Below, piece after piece: positions 55,472-64,000 of a stretch of DNA of 64,000 nt. A model generated the notes under the pieces. It saw only the letters and a program-made list of their open reading frames with translations, was not told the origin of the DNA and did no database searches. Position 1 is the first letter of the stretch; the number at the start of each line of letters is the position of its first letter. The position numbers and the translations under genes were made by a program. Source of the DNA: Corynebacterium riegelii (lineage in GTDB: Bacteria > Actinomycetota > Actinomycetes > Mycobacteriales > Mycobacteriaceae); contig NZ_CP068159.1 of NCBI RefSeq assembly GCF_016728505.1, positions 2,170,001 through 2,234,000 on the forward strand, written 5' to 3'.

Positions 55472-56635
55472 CTAGCGCGTAACCTTGACCTCCGCCTTAG
55501 CGCCGGCCACTTCCTCCAGGCCCTGCTCCTCAGCAATACGCAGCGCGTGAGCGATCAGGGTCTCCACAATCTTGGACTCCGGCACGGTTTCCACAACCTC
55601 ACCCTTGACAAAGATCTGGCCCTTGCCGTTACCGGAAGCCACGCCGAGATCCGCGTCCCGAGCCTCACCGGGACCGTTGACAACACAGCCCATCACGGCC
55701 ACACGAAGCGGGAACTCCATGCCGTCAAGGCCTGCGGTGACCTCTTCAGCCAGCTTGTACACATCCACCTGGGCGCGGCCACAGGACGGGCAGGAGACAA
55801 TCTCAAGCTTGCGCGGGCGCAGATTCAGCGACTGCAGAATCTGATCACCCACCTTGATCTCCTCCACCGGGTCTGCGGAGAGGGAGACACGGATCGTGTC
55901 ACCGATACCCTGCGACAGCAGCGCACCGAACGCCACGGAAGACTTGATCGTGCCCATGAACTTCGGGCCTGCCTCCGTCACACCAAGGTGCAGCGGGTAG
56001 TCCGTCTTCTCTGCCAGCTGACGGTAGGCCTCCACCATCAGCACCGGGTCAGAGTGCTTCACAGAGATCGCAATATCGCCGTAGCCGTGTTCCTCGAACA
56101 AGCCGGCCTCCCAAATCGCGGACTCCACCAACGCCTCCGGGGTGGCCTTGCCGTACTTCTCCAGTAGACGCTTGTCCAGGGAGCCACCGTTGACGCCAAT
56201 ACGGATCGGGATACCTGCATCCCCCGCAGCCTTAGCCACTTCCTTGACGCGGCCGTCAAACTCCTTGATGTTGCCCGGGTTCACGCGAACTGCGGCGCAG
56301 CCCGCATCGATGGCGGCGAAGATGTACTTCGGCTGGAAGTGAATATCTGCAATCACCGGAATCGGCGACTTTGCAGCAATCGCCGGCAACGCTTCCGCGT
56401 CCACCGTCTTCGGGCAAGCGACACGAACAATGTCACAACCCGCGGTGGCCAGCTGCGCGATCTGCTGCAGCGTGGCGTTAATGTCATGCGTCTTTGTCGT
56501 GGTCATGGACTGCACCGTGATCGGGTGGTCCGACCCAACGCCTACCCCACCAACCATCAGCTGACGCGTCTTGCGGCGCGGCGCCAACGTCGGCGGCGGG
56601 CCTTCTGGAATACCTAAACCGATGGGGAGATTCAT
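55472..56635 (-). CDS. ispG: 4-hydroxy-3-methylbut-2-en-1-yl diphosphate synthase
   Basis: Penultimate MEP-pathway enzyme, making HMBPP for isoprenoids. The 387-residue protein has [20 protein letters not shown] near residue 28, the TIM-barrel segment [19 protein letters not shown] near 146, and the iron-sulfur Cys in [10 protein letters not shown] near 280 and [10 protein letters not shown] near 313. It follows rip1 and dxr leftward, so two MEP enzymes flank a protease gene, a conserved actinobacterial order. Confidence 0.97.
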   Translation of the reverse strand: MNLPIGLGIPEGPPPTLAPRRKTRQLMVGGVGVGSDHPITVQSMTTTKTHDINATLQQIAQLATAGCDIVRVACPKTVDAEALPAIAAKSPIPVIADIHFQPKYIFAAIDAGCAAVRVNPGNIKEFDGRVKEVAKAAGDAGIPIRIGVNGGSLDKRLLEKYGKATPEALVESAIWEAGLFEEHGYGDIAISVKHSDPVLMVEAYRQLAEKTDYPLHLGVTEAGPKFMGTIKSSVAFGALLSQGIGDTIRVSLSADPVEEIKVGDQILQSLNLRPRKLEIVSCPSCGRAQVDVYKLAEEVTAGLDGMEFPLRVAVMGCVVNGPGEARDADLGVASGNGKGQIFVKGEVVETVPESKIVETLIAHALRIAEEQGLEEVAGAKAEVKVTR

Positions 56636-56645
56636 GCGGTTTACC

Positions 56646-57854
56646 TTAGCCCAAAAGCTTCACGGGGTTCACCACGTCCGCCGCCATAACAAGCACACCA
56701 ACCACCAAAAGCAGCCCTGCGATTGTGTAGGTCAACGGCATGAGCTTTTCGTAGTTCGCCGGCGGGCCAGGTGGCAGGCCGCGCAGGCGCCGGAAGAAGT
56801 CCCGGATCTTCTCGTAGAAAATCACCGCGATATGCCCACCATCCAAAGGCGGCAGCGGCACCAGGTTAAACAGCGCGAGGAAGAAGTTCAGGCTGGCCAG
56901 CATCAGGAAGAACACCGGCCACAGGCTGTTTGCCGCAAGCTCGCCACCGGTACGCGACGCGCCGATGACACTGATTGGGCCCTCCACGTCACGCTCCGCA
57001 CCGAATACGGATGCCACAACACCCGGGATCTTGCCCGGAAACGCAATCAAACCATCAACGGTGGCGCCCAACATCTCACCGGTGAACTTCGCGGTAGCCG
57101 GGACTGCCTCAACCGGTCCGAAGCGCTTCATCGCATCCGGCACCGGTGCCAGGCCCACACCGATTGCGCCAGCTTCTACCTCCTGGCCAGTCTGCGGGTT
57201 TAAGCGCTTGACCGCCTGGACCTCCACTGCGAAGTCCTTGTGCTCACCATTTCGCTCAACTGTGACGTCCACGGTCTCACCTGGGCGAGTCATCACGTAA
57301 TCACGCAACTGCGCAAACGCAGTGATCGCTTCACCGTCTACCGCAACCAACGCATCGCCTGAGCGCAACCCCGCCTCGTACGCAGGGCCGCGCCCAGTAC
57401 ACGGCGCAAGCGTTTGCTCATCCACCTGATCGGATGTACACGTCAGCTCACCCACCCTTGGTGTGCGGTCCGCGTACGGGTTAGGAATCCCCGACATCGT
57501 GGCCACCATATAGATGATTACCACGCCGATCAGCAGGTTCATCACAATCCCGCCAATCATGACGATCACCCGCTGCCACCACGGCTTATTCACCATGGCG
57601 TGCGGCGCTTCATCCTCCGTCACCGGATCCAGCGCCGTCATACCCGCGATGTCACAAAAGCCACCAAACGGCAGTGCAGCAATGCCGTACTCAGTGTGCC
57701 CGCGTTTTGTCGACCACACCGTCGGGCCAAACCCAATGAAATACCGGCGCACCCGCATGCCAAACGCACGCGCCGTAAACATGTGCCCCGCCTCATGCAG
57801 CGCAATCGACACCGCAATACCCAGCGCGAACAGCACTATGCCAAGCGCGCCCAC
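56646..57854 (-). CDS. rip1: Site-2 intramembrane metalloprotease (Rip1/RseP family)
   Basis: Cleaves membrane-embedded anti-sigma factors and other substrates. The 402-residue protein has the zinc motif HEAGH at 20-24 in the first helix, a PDZ domain near 130-225 ([20 protein letters not shown]), and the third catalytic segment [12 protein letters not shown] near 335, plus a closing helix. Its start abuts the dxr stop and ispG follows after 10 bp. The order dxr-rip1-ispG matches mycobacteria, where Rip1 controls envelope lipid genes. Confidence 0.95.
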   Translation of the reverse strand: MGALGIVLFALGIAVSIALHEAGHMFTARAFGMRVRRYFIGFGPTVWSTKRGHTEYGIAALPFGGFCDIAGMTALDPVTEDEAPHAMVNKPWWQRVIVMIGGIVMNLLIGVVIIYMVATMSGIPNPYADRTPRVGELTCTSDQVDEQTLAPCTGRGPAYEAGLRSGDALVAVDGEAITAFAQLRDYVMTRPGETVDVTVERNGEHKDFAVEVQAVKRLNPQTGQEVEAGAIGVGLAPVPDAMKRFGPVEAVPATAKFTGEMLGATVDGLIAFPGKIPGVVASVFGAERDVEGPISVIGASRTGGELAANSLWPVFFLMLASLNFFLALFNLVPLPPLDGGHIAVIFYEKIRDFFRRLRGLPPGPPANYEKLMPLTYTIAGLLLVVGVLVMAADVVNPVKLLG

Positions 57855-59051
57855 CTACGCATCCGCCTTCGCGCCAGCGGCGATTGTTGCAATCACCTCG
57901 GCAGCCAAACTGCGCGCACGCGCGTCCGCCTCCAAAACGGCTTCGACGGTGGTTGGGGGTCGGGGGTGGTTGCCGTCAGCGTCGAAAAGCGAAAGCACCT
58001 GCGCCACCACATCAACAATGTGCGGAAACGCGATGCGTCCGGCGAAGAACGCATCCACTGCAACCTCATTCGCCGCGTTGTACACCGCCGGGTACGGCTC
58101 GCCGCGCTTCACCGACTCACGCGCAAGCTCCACCGCCGGGAACGCCTCGGCATCCAAGGGTTCGAAGGTCCACGTGTGCGCCTGGGCGAAATCGAGTGCG
58201 GGCTGAGCTTTTGCTACACGACGCGGCCACGCCAACGCATGCGCAATCGGCATCTTCATCGACGGCGGGGAGGCCTGCGCGATCGATGCACCGTCCACAA
58301 ACGTCACCATGGAGTGGATCACGGACTGGGGGTGCACGGTGACATCAATAATGTCCGGATCGATCCCGAACAACATCGCCGCCTCAATCAGCTCCAGGCC
58401 TTTGTTGACCATGGTTGCTGAGTTGATCGTGTTCATCGTGCCCATGGACCACGTCGGGTGTGTCACAGCCTCCTGCGGGGTCACCCCCATCATCTGCTCA
58501 CGCGTGCGGCCACGGAAGGGCCCACCAGAAGCCGTAAGCACAAAGCGCGCGACATCCTCCGGGTGGCCTGCTCGCAGGCACTGCGCCATCGCCGAGTGCT
58601 CCGAATCCACCGGCACCAGCTGGCCCTCGCGTGCCTTGTCCAGCACCAGCGAGCCACCGGCAACGAGAGATTCCTTGTTAGCCAACGCCAGCACCGCGCC
58701 GGTCTCCAACGCCGCGAGCGTTGAGCTCAGCCCCGCCGCGCCCACAAGCGCGTTGAGCACCACGTCTGCTTCGTGCTTCTTAATAAGTTCGCGTGCAGCT
58801 TCCTTGCCCGAGATCACTTCCCCGCCAAGCGCCTCACTGACCTGTTGCGCAGCGTCTTCTCGCTGCACGGCAACCTGATCGGGTGCAAGGCCATGCGTAC
58901 GTGCCTGGTCAATGACCGCCTGCGGTTGACTTCCCGCAGCCGCGATACCCGCGACTACGAAATCAGCAGGGTTAGCCTCAATAACCTCAAGCGCCTGCGT
59001 ACCAATAGAGCCTGTTGAACCCAGAATCAGAATGCGTCTCACACCCGCCAT
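57855..59051 (-). CDS. dxr: 1-deoxy-D-xylulose-5-phosphate reductoisomerase
   Basis: First committed MEP-pathway step and fosmidomycin target. The 398-residue protein has the NADPH loop [19 protein letters not shown] near residue 8, [18 protein letters not shown] near 150 with the metal-binding Asp/Glu, and [13 protein letters not shown] near 185. I chose ATG 59051 ([10 protein letters not shown]); an ATG six codons upstream is possible. The stop touches the rip1 start, implying coupling. Confidence 0.96.
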   Translation of the reverse strand: MAGVRRILILGSTGSIGTQALEVIEANPADFVVAGIAAAGSQPQAVIDQARTHGLAPDQVAVQREDAAQQVSEALGGEVISGKEAARELIKKHEADVVLNALVGAAGLSSTLAALETGAVLALANKESLVAGGSLVLDKAREGQLVPVDSEHSAMAQCLRAGHPEDVARFVLTASGGPFRGRTREQMMGVTPQEAVTHPTWSMGTMNTINSATMVNKGLELIEAAMLFGIDPDIIDVTVHPQSVIHSMVTFVDGASIAQASPPSMKMPIAHALAWPRRVAKAQPALDFAQAHTWTFEPLDAEAFPAVELARESVKRGEPYPAVYNAANEVAVDAFFAGRIAFPHIVDVVAQVLSLFDADGNHPRPPTTVEAVLEADARARSLAAEVIATIAAGAKADA

Positions 59052-59159
59052 TGTTCCAGTCTGCTCCACAAGCGGTAAAACTTTCGGACGTTTAGGGGGT
59101 ATTCACTCGCAAACTGGCAAGCCCATGTGAAAGAATGGTGCCAATACTGTTGCAAATAG

Positions 59160-59181
59160 TTCCAATTGTTTTCCAATTGTT
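59160..59181 (+). repeat. 11-bp tandem repeat before the DUF2631 gene
   Basis: TTCCAATTGTT occurs twice with no gap (59160-59170, 59171-59181), each holding the palindrome CAATTG. The 11-bp period is one helical turn, so a protein could bind both copies on one face. It ends 7 bp before the AAGGAG ribosome site, so it may also lie in the leader. Confidence 0.75.
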
Positions 59182-59201
59182 CAGCATGAAGGAGTTTGGC
59201 T

Positions 59202-59627
59202 GTGGCCAACCACGCTCTCGACAACGCACCTCAGGTGTACAACGGCGTATCTGAGGCAGATGTCCCATCCGCCCGCTTTGGCTGGAGCGAAGCCGGCAAC
59301 GGCATCATCCAGGTCGCAGGCTGGATTTCCGTCATCGCCCTGGTTGGGTTCAACTTTGGTAACCACGAGGGTCACGTAGAGACCATCTGGCTTGTCACCC
59401 TCGCAGTGGTCATCGCACTTGGTTTGATTCTTCTGGCAACCCAGCCGAAGCTGAACCAGGTCCGCACCGTCACCGCGCACAACAAGCCGGTTGGCCACCA
59501 GGAGCCGGACTGGGCATACGACCAGAAGACGCTCTCCGGTGTCTACGCCGATCTTGGTGAGCGTGAGCTGCGCGCCCTCAACATCGACCCGGCTCGCGTT
59601 GCACACCTGCGTGCACCGCAGAACTAG
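59202..59627 (+). CDS. DUF2631 family membrane protein
   Basis: A 141-residue protein with two membrane helices near residues 35-52 (GWISVIALVGFNFG) and 62-81 (IWLVTLAVVIALGLILLATQ), then a soluble tail (GHQEPDWAYDQKTLSG). DUF2631 proteins are actinobacterial and of unknown function. I chose GTG 59202 because AAGGAG lies 7 nt upstream; a TTG two codons earlier is too close to that site. It stands alone between dxr (divergent) and a strong terminator. Confidence 0.88.
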   Translation: MANHALDNAPQVYNGVSEADVPSARFGWSEAGNGIIQVAGWISVIALVGFNFGNHEGHVETIWLVTLAVVIALGLILLATQPKLNQVRTVTAHNKPVGHQEPDWAYDQKTLSGVYADLGERELRALNIDPARVAHLRAPQN

Positions 59628-59656
59628 TTCCCAGCACTAGTACGAAGCTAGATATA

Positions 59657-59686
59657 AAAAACCCGGCCTTACGTGGCCGGGTTTTG
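59657..59686. terminator. Bidirectional terminator between the DUF2631 gene and rlmN
   Basis: A-rich AAAAACCCGGCC pairs with GGCCGGGTTTT across the 6-nt loop TTACGT. Both strands end in T-runs, so it serves the DUF2631 gene rightward and rlmN leftward. Confidence 0.93.
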
Positions 59687-59699
59687 TCGTTGCTGGTGC

Positions 59700-60815
59700 T
59701 TAACCCGCCTTCTCGTCTGCCGCCAACTGGCCACAAGCCGCGGCAATCTCCTGACCCTTGGTGTCGCGCACCGTACACGTCACGCCCTGGGCAATCACGC
59801 GGCGCACAAACTCTTCTTGGCGGTCCTTCGGGGACGCATCCCACTTCGATCCCGGCGTCGGGTTCAACGGAATCAGGTTCACGTGCACCTTGGGGCCGAG
59901 GGCCTTGTGCAGCTTCTGCCCCAACATGTCAGCGCGGAAGTTGTGGTCATTGATGTCACGGATCAGCGCGTACTCAATGGAAACGCGGCGTCCCGACTTA
60001 TCGGCGTAGTAACGCGCGGCGTCCAACACCTCGGACACAGGCCAGCGGTTGTTCATCGGCACCAACTCATCGCGCAGCTCATCATCCGGCGTGTGCAGGG
60101 AGACGGCGAGGGTGCAGGACAACCCTTCGTCTGCAAGCATGCGGATCTGCGGCGCCAACCCCACCGTGGATACCGTGACGTTGCGCTGCGAAATACCAAA
60201 GCCCTCAGGCGACGGCTGCGTGATCTGACGTACCGCAGACACCACACGCTTGTAGTTGGCCAGCGGCTCCCCCATCCCCATAAACACAATGTTGGACAGG
60301 CGCGAGCCTTCCTCCTGCATCATTGCTGCCGCAACGCGCACCTGATCCACAATTTCTGCGGTAGACAGGTTACGGTCCAAGCCACCCTGGCCCGTGGCAC
60401 AGAACGGGCACGCCATGCCGCAGCCCGCCTGGGAAGAAATACACAGCGTGGCGCGGTCCGGGTAGCGCATAAGCACGGACTCCAGCAAGATGCCGTCGTG
60501 CAGGCGCCACAGTGTTTTCGTGGTGTCCCCGTTGTCGGTTTCCACCTTGCGCACTGGGGTTAGTAGCGTTGGAAACAGCGCGTCTTTCACCGCCTGGCGC
60601 TGCGCTTCCGGCAGGTCCGTCATAGTCAACGGATCAGCTTCGAACTTGCCGTAGTAGTGGCGCGCGATCTGATCGGCGCGGAACTTGGGCAGGCCAAGCT
60701 CCTTCAGCGCATCAATGCGCTCTTCTTTATTCAGGTCCGCGAAGTGCTTCGGCGGCATGCCGCGCTTGGGCGCCAGCAGGTTGATCTGGGGAACATCGCT
60801 CATAATGCGCCCCAT
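59700..60815 (-). CDS. rlmN: 23S rRNA (A2503-C2)/tRNA A37 methyltransferase RlmN
   Basis: Radical SAM enzyme that methylates C2 of adenosine in 23S rRNA and some tRNAs. The 371-residue protein has the cluster motif [11 protein letters not shown] near residue 135, [14 protein letters not shown] near 180, and the methyl-carrier Cys in [20 protein letters not shown] near 345. The start may be ATG 60815 or ATG 60803 (MSDVPQ); neither has a strong ribosome site. It lies about 70 bp downstream of cdsA on the same strand. Confidence 0.95.
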   Translation of the reverse strand: MGRIMSDVPQINLLAPKRGMPPKHFADLNKEERIDALKELGLPKFRADQIARHYYGKFEADPLTMTDLPEAQRQAVKDALFPTLLTPVRKVETDNGDTTKTLWRLHDGILLESVLMRYPDRATLCISSQAGCGMACPFCATGQGGLDRNLSTAEIVDQVRVAAAMMQEEGSRLSNIVFMGMGEPLANYKRVVSAVRQITQPSPEGFGISQRNVTVSTVGLAPQIRMLADEGLSCTLAVSLHTPDDELRDELVPMNNRWPVSEVLDAARYYADKSGRRVSIEYALIRDINDHNFRADMLGQKLHKALGPKVHVNLIPLNPTPGSKWDASPKDRQEEFVRRVIAQGVTCTVRDTKGQEIAAACGQLAADEKAG

Positions 60816-60884
60816 TGTTGCACGTCAAGCCAACATCAGGCGAATTAGAGCGATTCCTTGCCCAGAACTCCTTGCCCAGAAAAG

Positions 60885-61790
60885 CTAGAACGGGTTGAGC
60901 AGTACCGCAGCGTTGAGCAAAGCGTAGGTGGCGCACGCGGCTGGCAGCATGCCGTCCAAACGGTCCATCAGGCCACCGTGGCCGGGCAGCAGGTTGGACA
61001 TGTCTTTAATGCCAAGCTCACGCTTGAACTGGCTTTCCACCAAGTCACCCATGGTTGCGCACACCACCAGGGCCGCACCCATGACAAGACCCAGCCACCA
61101 CGGGCCGTGGATCAAGAAATGCACAACTAGCAAGCCAGTGATCATGCCGAAGACCATGGAGCCGGCAAAGCCTTCCCAGCTCTTGTTCGGGCTGACCGCC
61201 GGGGCCATCGGGTGGGTGCCAAACATCACGCCGGCGGCGTAGCCACCAACGTCAGACGCCACCACGCACAACATGAACGCGATGATGAAGCGGGATCCCG
61301 GAATGCCGCCCTCATCAATCAACGAGATCATCGCAGCGAAAGAACCAAACAGCGGGATCCACGTCAGCACAAAAATGCCAACGGAAGTATCGCGCAGGTA
61401 GTTTTCCGGGTTGGCGCTGCGGCTCAAGCGCCCTGTGGCATCAGTGCTAGGCCCACTGGTGTGGAAAAACAGGCGCCAGAACATCAAAAACAGCACAGAG
61501 ATGGCAAACGCCGCCACAAGGCCGCCACTGGCGTAGAACGCCGAGGACCACAGCATGATCTGGCCTAAAATGATCAGCAGCGTGCGCGGCTGCTGGTAGC
61601 CCGCCTCACGCAGCCGCGTAAGCACCTCCCACATGGCGAAGGCAACAGCCACCGCCACCAGTGGGTACCACGCCATAGGGCCAACCAACACCGCTGCAAT
61701 GACCACCGCGCCTAGGATCACGCCTGTGGTGATCGCAGCGCCCAGGTTGCGCCCCGCCTTATTCTTCGGCTTGGGGGCGTGGATGTGCAT
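60885..61790 (-). CDS. cdsA: Phosphatidate cytidylyltransferase
   Basis: Makes CDP-diacylglycerol, the precursor of PG, PI and cardiolipin, and so supplies the PgsA enzyme encoded earlier in the window. The 301-residue protein has about eight membrane helices after a basic start (MHIHAPKPKNKAGRN), and the signature SPNKSWEGFAGSM near residue 205 preceded by SDVGGYAAGVMFG. I chose ATG 61790, 13 bp after the frr stop. Confidence 0.95.
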   Translation of the reverse strand: MHIHAPKPKNKAGRNLGAAITTGVILGAVVIAAVLVGPMAWYPLVAVAVAFAMWEVLTRLREAGYQQPRTLLIILGQIMLWSSAFYASGGLVAAFAISVLFLMFWRLFFHTSGPSTDATGRLSRSANPENYLRDTSVGIFVLTWIPLFGSFAAMISLIDEGGIPGSRFIIAFMLCVVASDVGGYAAGVMFGTHPMAPAVSPNKSWEGFAGSMVFGMITGLLVVHFLIHGPWWLGLVMGAALVVCATMGDLVESQFKRELGIKDMSNLLPGHGGLMDRLDGMLPAACATYALLNAAVLLNPF

Positions 61791-61803
61791 AGACACTTGA
61801 GGT

Positions 61804-62361
61804 TTAGACCTCCAACAACTCGGTTTCCTTCTTGGAAACCAAATCATCAATCTGTGCAACGTAGCCCTGGGTGGTCTTGTCCAGCGCCTTCTCAGCGGTC
61901 TGCACGTCGTCCTCGCCCGCGTCGCCGTCCTTCTGAATCTTCTTCAGTGCTTCCATGCCCGTACGGCGCACGTTACGGATGGCAACCTTGCCCTCCTCGC
62001 CCTTCTGCTTAGCCTGCTTCACCAGGTCCTTACGGCGCTCCTCCGTCAGCTGCGGGATGGTCACGCGGATCACGTGGCCGTCATCCGTCGGATTGACGCC
62101 CAGGTCGGAGTTACGGATCGCGTCCTCAATCTCGCGCATAGTGGACGGGTCGAACGGCTTGATGATGAGCATGCGCGGCTCCGGCACCGAAACCGTTGCC
62201 ATCTGGTTGATCGGCGTCGGCGCGCCGTAGAAGTCCGCCATAACGCCGTTGAACATGGCCGGGTTCGCACGTCCGGTGCGGATGGAAGCCAGCTCGCCGC
62301 GGGTGTGCTCCACCGAAGCGGTCATTTTCTCTTCGGCGTTTAGCAGCACGTCATCAATCAT
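61804..62361 (-). CDS. frr: Ribosome recycling factor
   Basis: Splits post-termination ribosomes with EF-G. The 185-residue protein shows the family landmarks: [20 protein letters not shown] near residue 18, [20 protein letters not shown] near 48, and [20 protein letters not shown] near 100. ATG 62361 follows AGGTAGGAAC. It normally sits directly after pyrH; here an oppositely oriented amidase gene lies between. Confidence 0.97.
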   Translation of the reverse strand: MIDDVLLNAEEKMTASVEHTRGELASIRTGRANPAMFNGVMADFYGAPTPINQMATVSVPEPRMLIIKPFDPSTMREIEDAIRNSDLGVNPTDDGHVIRVTIPQLTEERRKDLVKQAKQKGEEGKVAIRNVRRTGMEALKKIQKDGDAGEDDVQTAEKALDKTTQGYVAQIDDLVSKKETELLEV

Positions 62362-62445
62362 GGGTCAGTTCCTACCTTCATCGTCGTTTGAAAAACGTAA
62401 CGCCCCCAAATCTACCAGCGCACCCCCGGCCTACACTTGCACACC

Positions 62446-63513
62446 ATGCACCACCCAGCGTTTGCGTCCATCGCCAACACCCCAATCCGTGGCACCCACG
62501 GCGCTCGATTGGACGGATGGTCCATCCCCATCAAGTCATCCACCCCGGTTGTGGGGCTTCCTACTATCGACGGCTCACCGCACCGCACCTCCACCCCAAC
62601 CGACCACGACCCGTTTGTTGCTTGGCTGTTGCGCCAGGGTGCGAGCGTGCCGGCAACCACACTGAGCTCAGAGTTAGGCGCAACGTGCTACGCGGAGCGT
62701 CCCGATATGCCCGTGTTGGAATCCCCGGCGTATCCCGGCTGCACCCCCGGTGGGTCTTCTACGGGTGCAGGTGTGGCGGTGGCGCTGGGTTTAAGCCGGG
62801 CAGCGCACGGCACGGATGCGGGTGGTTCGATTCGCGTTCCCGCCGCGGCATGCAACGTGGTCGGCTTCAAACTGGGTGGCAAATCGCTGTCGGCGCACGG
62901 GATGCTGACCACCACCGTCAAAGACCAGATGGAGATCTTCGGGTGGACGCCTCCCCCGCCACGGCGCTTACGCATCGGTGTGCTGACCCGCGGCGTCTTC
63001 GCTGACCCGCAGGTGCAATCCTGGCGTTTGGATGCCGTGGATGAGGCCGCAGGTGTGCTCGACCGCTACCACGAAGTGGTGGCAATTGATCCGTACCCCG
63101 AGTCACGCGAAACCTACAGGCATTTCGGCACCATCATTAAGTCCTCATTCACCAACGCCGAGCCACTAGACAGCGACTACATTAGCTGGCTGCACGAGGA
63201 AGCACTTGCCCTAAGCCCTGAAGCCCGCGCCAACGCCTCCACCCATGTAGGCGTATTGCCGGAGCTGCTCGCACGCACTTGGGACGTAGACGTCGTGCTC
63301 TGCCCCACCCTTGCATTCGACCCGCCAAAACTCGGCACGTTTTCCGACATGAGCCCTGAAGACAGCTTCGAAGCCCAAACCGACTGGTCCCCCTGGTGTT
63401 CGGTGTTCAACATGCTGAAAACCCCCGCGATCGCCTTGGGGCCCGTCCACTTGGGCGCCCTCAACGTCACGGGGGCTGAGCTGCTTGAGCTCGCGGCGTT
63501 ATTACGCGACTAG
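62446..63513 (+). CDS. Amidase signature family protein, short form
   Basis: A 355-residue amidase-signature hydrolase; family members are usually 450-500 residues. The Ser-Ser-Lys triad appears complete: Lys in [15 protein letters not shown] near 24, the middle Ser in [10 protein letters not shown] near 100, and the nucleophile in [13 protein letters not shown] near 125. The middle and C-terminal parts are shortened. Substrate is unknown. TACACT ends 8 nt before ATG 62446, a likely leaderless start. Its last 12 bases overlap the convergent pyrH end, and it separates frr from pyrH. Confidence 0.87.
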   Translation: MHHPAFASIANTPIRGTHGARLDGWSIPIKSSTPVVGLPTIDGSPHRTSTPTDHDPFVAWLLRQGASVPATTLSSELGATCYAERPDMPVLESPAYPGCTPGGSSTGAGVAVALGLSRAAHGTDAGGSIRVPAAACNVVGFKLGGKSLSAHGMLTTTVKDQMEIFGWTPPPPRRLRIGVLTRGVFADPQVQSWRLDAVDEAAGVLDRYHEVVAIDPYPESRETYRHFGTIIKSSFTNAEPLDSDYISWLHEEALALSPEARANASTHVGVLPELLARTWDVDVVLCPTLAFDPPKLGTFSDMSPEDSFEAQTDWSPWCSVFNMLKTPAIALGPVHLGALNVTGAELLELAALLRD

Positions 63514-64000
63514 CGTGCCTACCTGCTCACCGGCAACCGCACGTGCAATGTTGCCTTCCTGCAGCAGGTTGAACACCAGGATCGGCATGTTGTTGTCCAT
63601 GCACAGGCTAAACGCCGTAGCGTCTGCAACCTTCAGACCCTGCTCAATGACCTCGCGCGGGGTGATCTCAGAAAACAACTGCGCGTTCGGGTTCTCCCGC
63701 GGATCAGCGTCATACACACCATCCACAGCCTTGGCCATCAGCAGCACCTCGCAGCCGATCTCCAGCGCGCGCTGTGCTGCAGTGGTGTCCGTGGAGAAGT
63801 ACGGCATACCCATACCAGCGCCGAAGATGACCACGCGGCCCTTCTCCAGGTGGCGGGATGCACGCAGCGGCAGGTACGGCTCAGCCACCTGCGCCATGTT
63901 GATGGCAGTCTGCACACGGCAGTCCACGCCCTCCTGCTGCAAGAAGTCCTGCAACGCCAGGCAGTTCATCACCGTGCCCAGCATGCCCATGTAGTCCGAA
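63502..64000 (-). CDS. pyrH: UMP kinase (partial, start beyond the right edge)
   Basis: Phosphorylates UMP to UDP. About 166 C-terminal residues are visible; the frame stays open to the window edge ([20 protein letters not shown]). Present are [20 protein letters not shown], the substrate/phosphate loop, [20 protein letters not shown], and [20 protein letters not shown] near the end. The N-terminal glycine-rich loop is outside the window. It would transcribe toward frr-cdsA. Confidence 0.96.
   Translation of the reverse strand, partial: SDYMGMLGTVMNCLALQDFLQQEGVDCRVQTAINMAQVAEPYLPLRASRHLEKGRVVIFGAGMGMPYFSTDTTAAQRALEIGCEVLLMAKAVDGVYDADPRENPNAQLFSEITPREVIEQGLKVADATAFSLCMDNNMPILVFNLLQEGNIARAVAGEQVGTLVA

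Overview
The window looks like a G+C-rich actinobacterial chromosome segment, almost certainly from a Corynebacterium. The evidence is gene content and order: recA-recX beside DUF3046; bioYMN behind a BioQ-type operator; ftsK-pgsA-cinA-clgR-pspA; dapB-thyX-dapA-rnj; rimP-nusA-ylxR-infB-rbfA; mqo and mycothione reductase; and ispG-rip1-dxr with cdsA-frr-pyrH. Mycothiol-linked genes (mtr and a TIGR03085 protein), a PptT-type phosphopantetheinyl transferase and frequent leaderless start codons fit this genus. The species cannot be named from the sequence.

Layout. 1-1050 is an accessory junction: the tail of a serine resolvase, a sequence resembling a Tn402/Tn5053 terminal repeat, an orphan gene and a stretch with no clear gene. 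1050-5100 holds recombination genes (recA, recX) and the biotin ECF transporter. 5100-14100 holds envelope-stress and division genes (pspA, clgR, cinA, pgsA, ftsK), a TerC protein behind a manganese riboswitch, and small accessory enzymes. 14100-14465 is a gene-free region with several dyads and an unusual four-copy repeat. 14466-19014 holds RNase J and the lysine/thymidylate genes. 19044-22396 holds a lipoprotein, an MpaB-like oxygenase and an aldehyde dehydrogenase. 22393-37233 is mostly leftward translation, RNA and cofactor genes (pnp, rpsO, ribF, pptT, dinF, nrnA, rbfA, infB, ylxR, nusA, rimP), with truB divergent from ribF. 37264-47446 mixes housekeeping genes (proS, cobA) with accessory genes: an ATPase with tandem promoter repeats, a DUF1648-nuclease-sirtuin operon, a YefM-YoeB module and a short SelO. 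47471-53588 holds mqo, mtr, two tandem small exported proteins and map. 53599-64000 holds a lipoprotein PBP, the MEP-pathway genes ispG and dxr around rip1, rlmN, cdsA, frr, an amidase and the start-truncated pyrH.

The chromosome here is tightly packed. Several divergent pairs are only 24-31 bp apart, and -10-like hexamers sit 6-8 nt before both start codons, so back-to-back leaderless promoters are likely. In two pairs the -10 hexamers share a central TA inside the same ten-base word. Several convergent pairs overlap at their stop codons.

The most interesting non-coding items are: the Mn riboswitch with a readable switching hairpin (8985-9117); the near-symmetric bioY/DUF3046 promoter around a BioQ operator (3122-3174); the paired ATATGCAGG repeats (14210-14319); the TTATCAAT repeats before the ATPase gene (40617-40658); and the transposon-end-like sequence at 175-199. 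No tRNA, rRNA, CRISPR array or intact insertion sequence was seen. No wholly new multi-gene system can be claimed. The best candidates for undescribed biology are the tandem small exported proteins, the repeat-flanked ATPase gene and the dyad-rich intergenic region.
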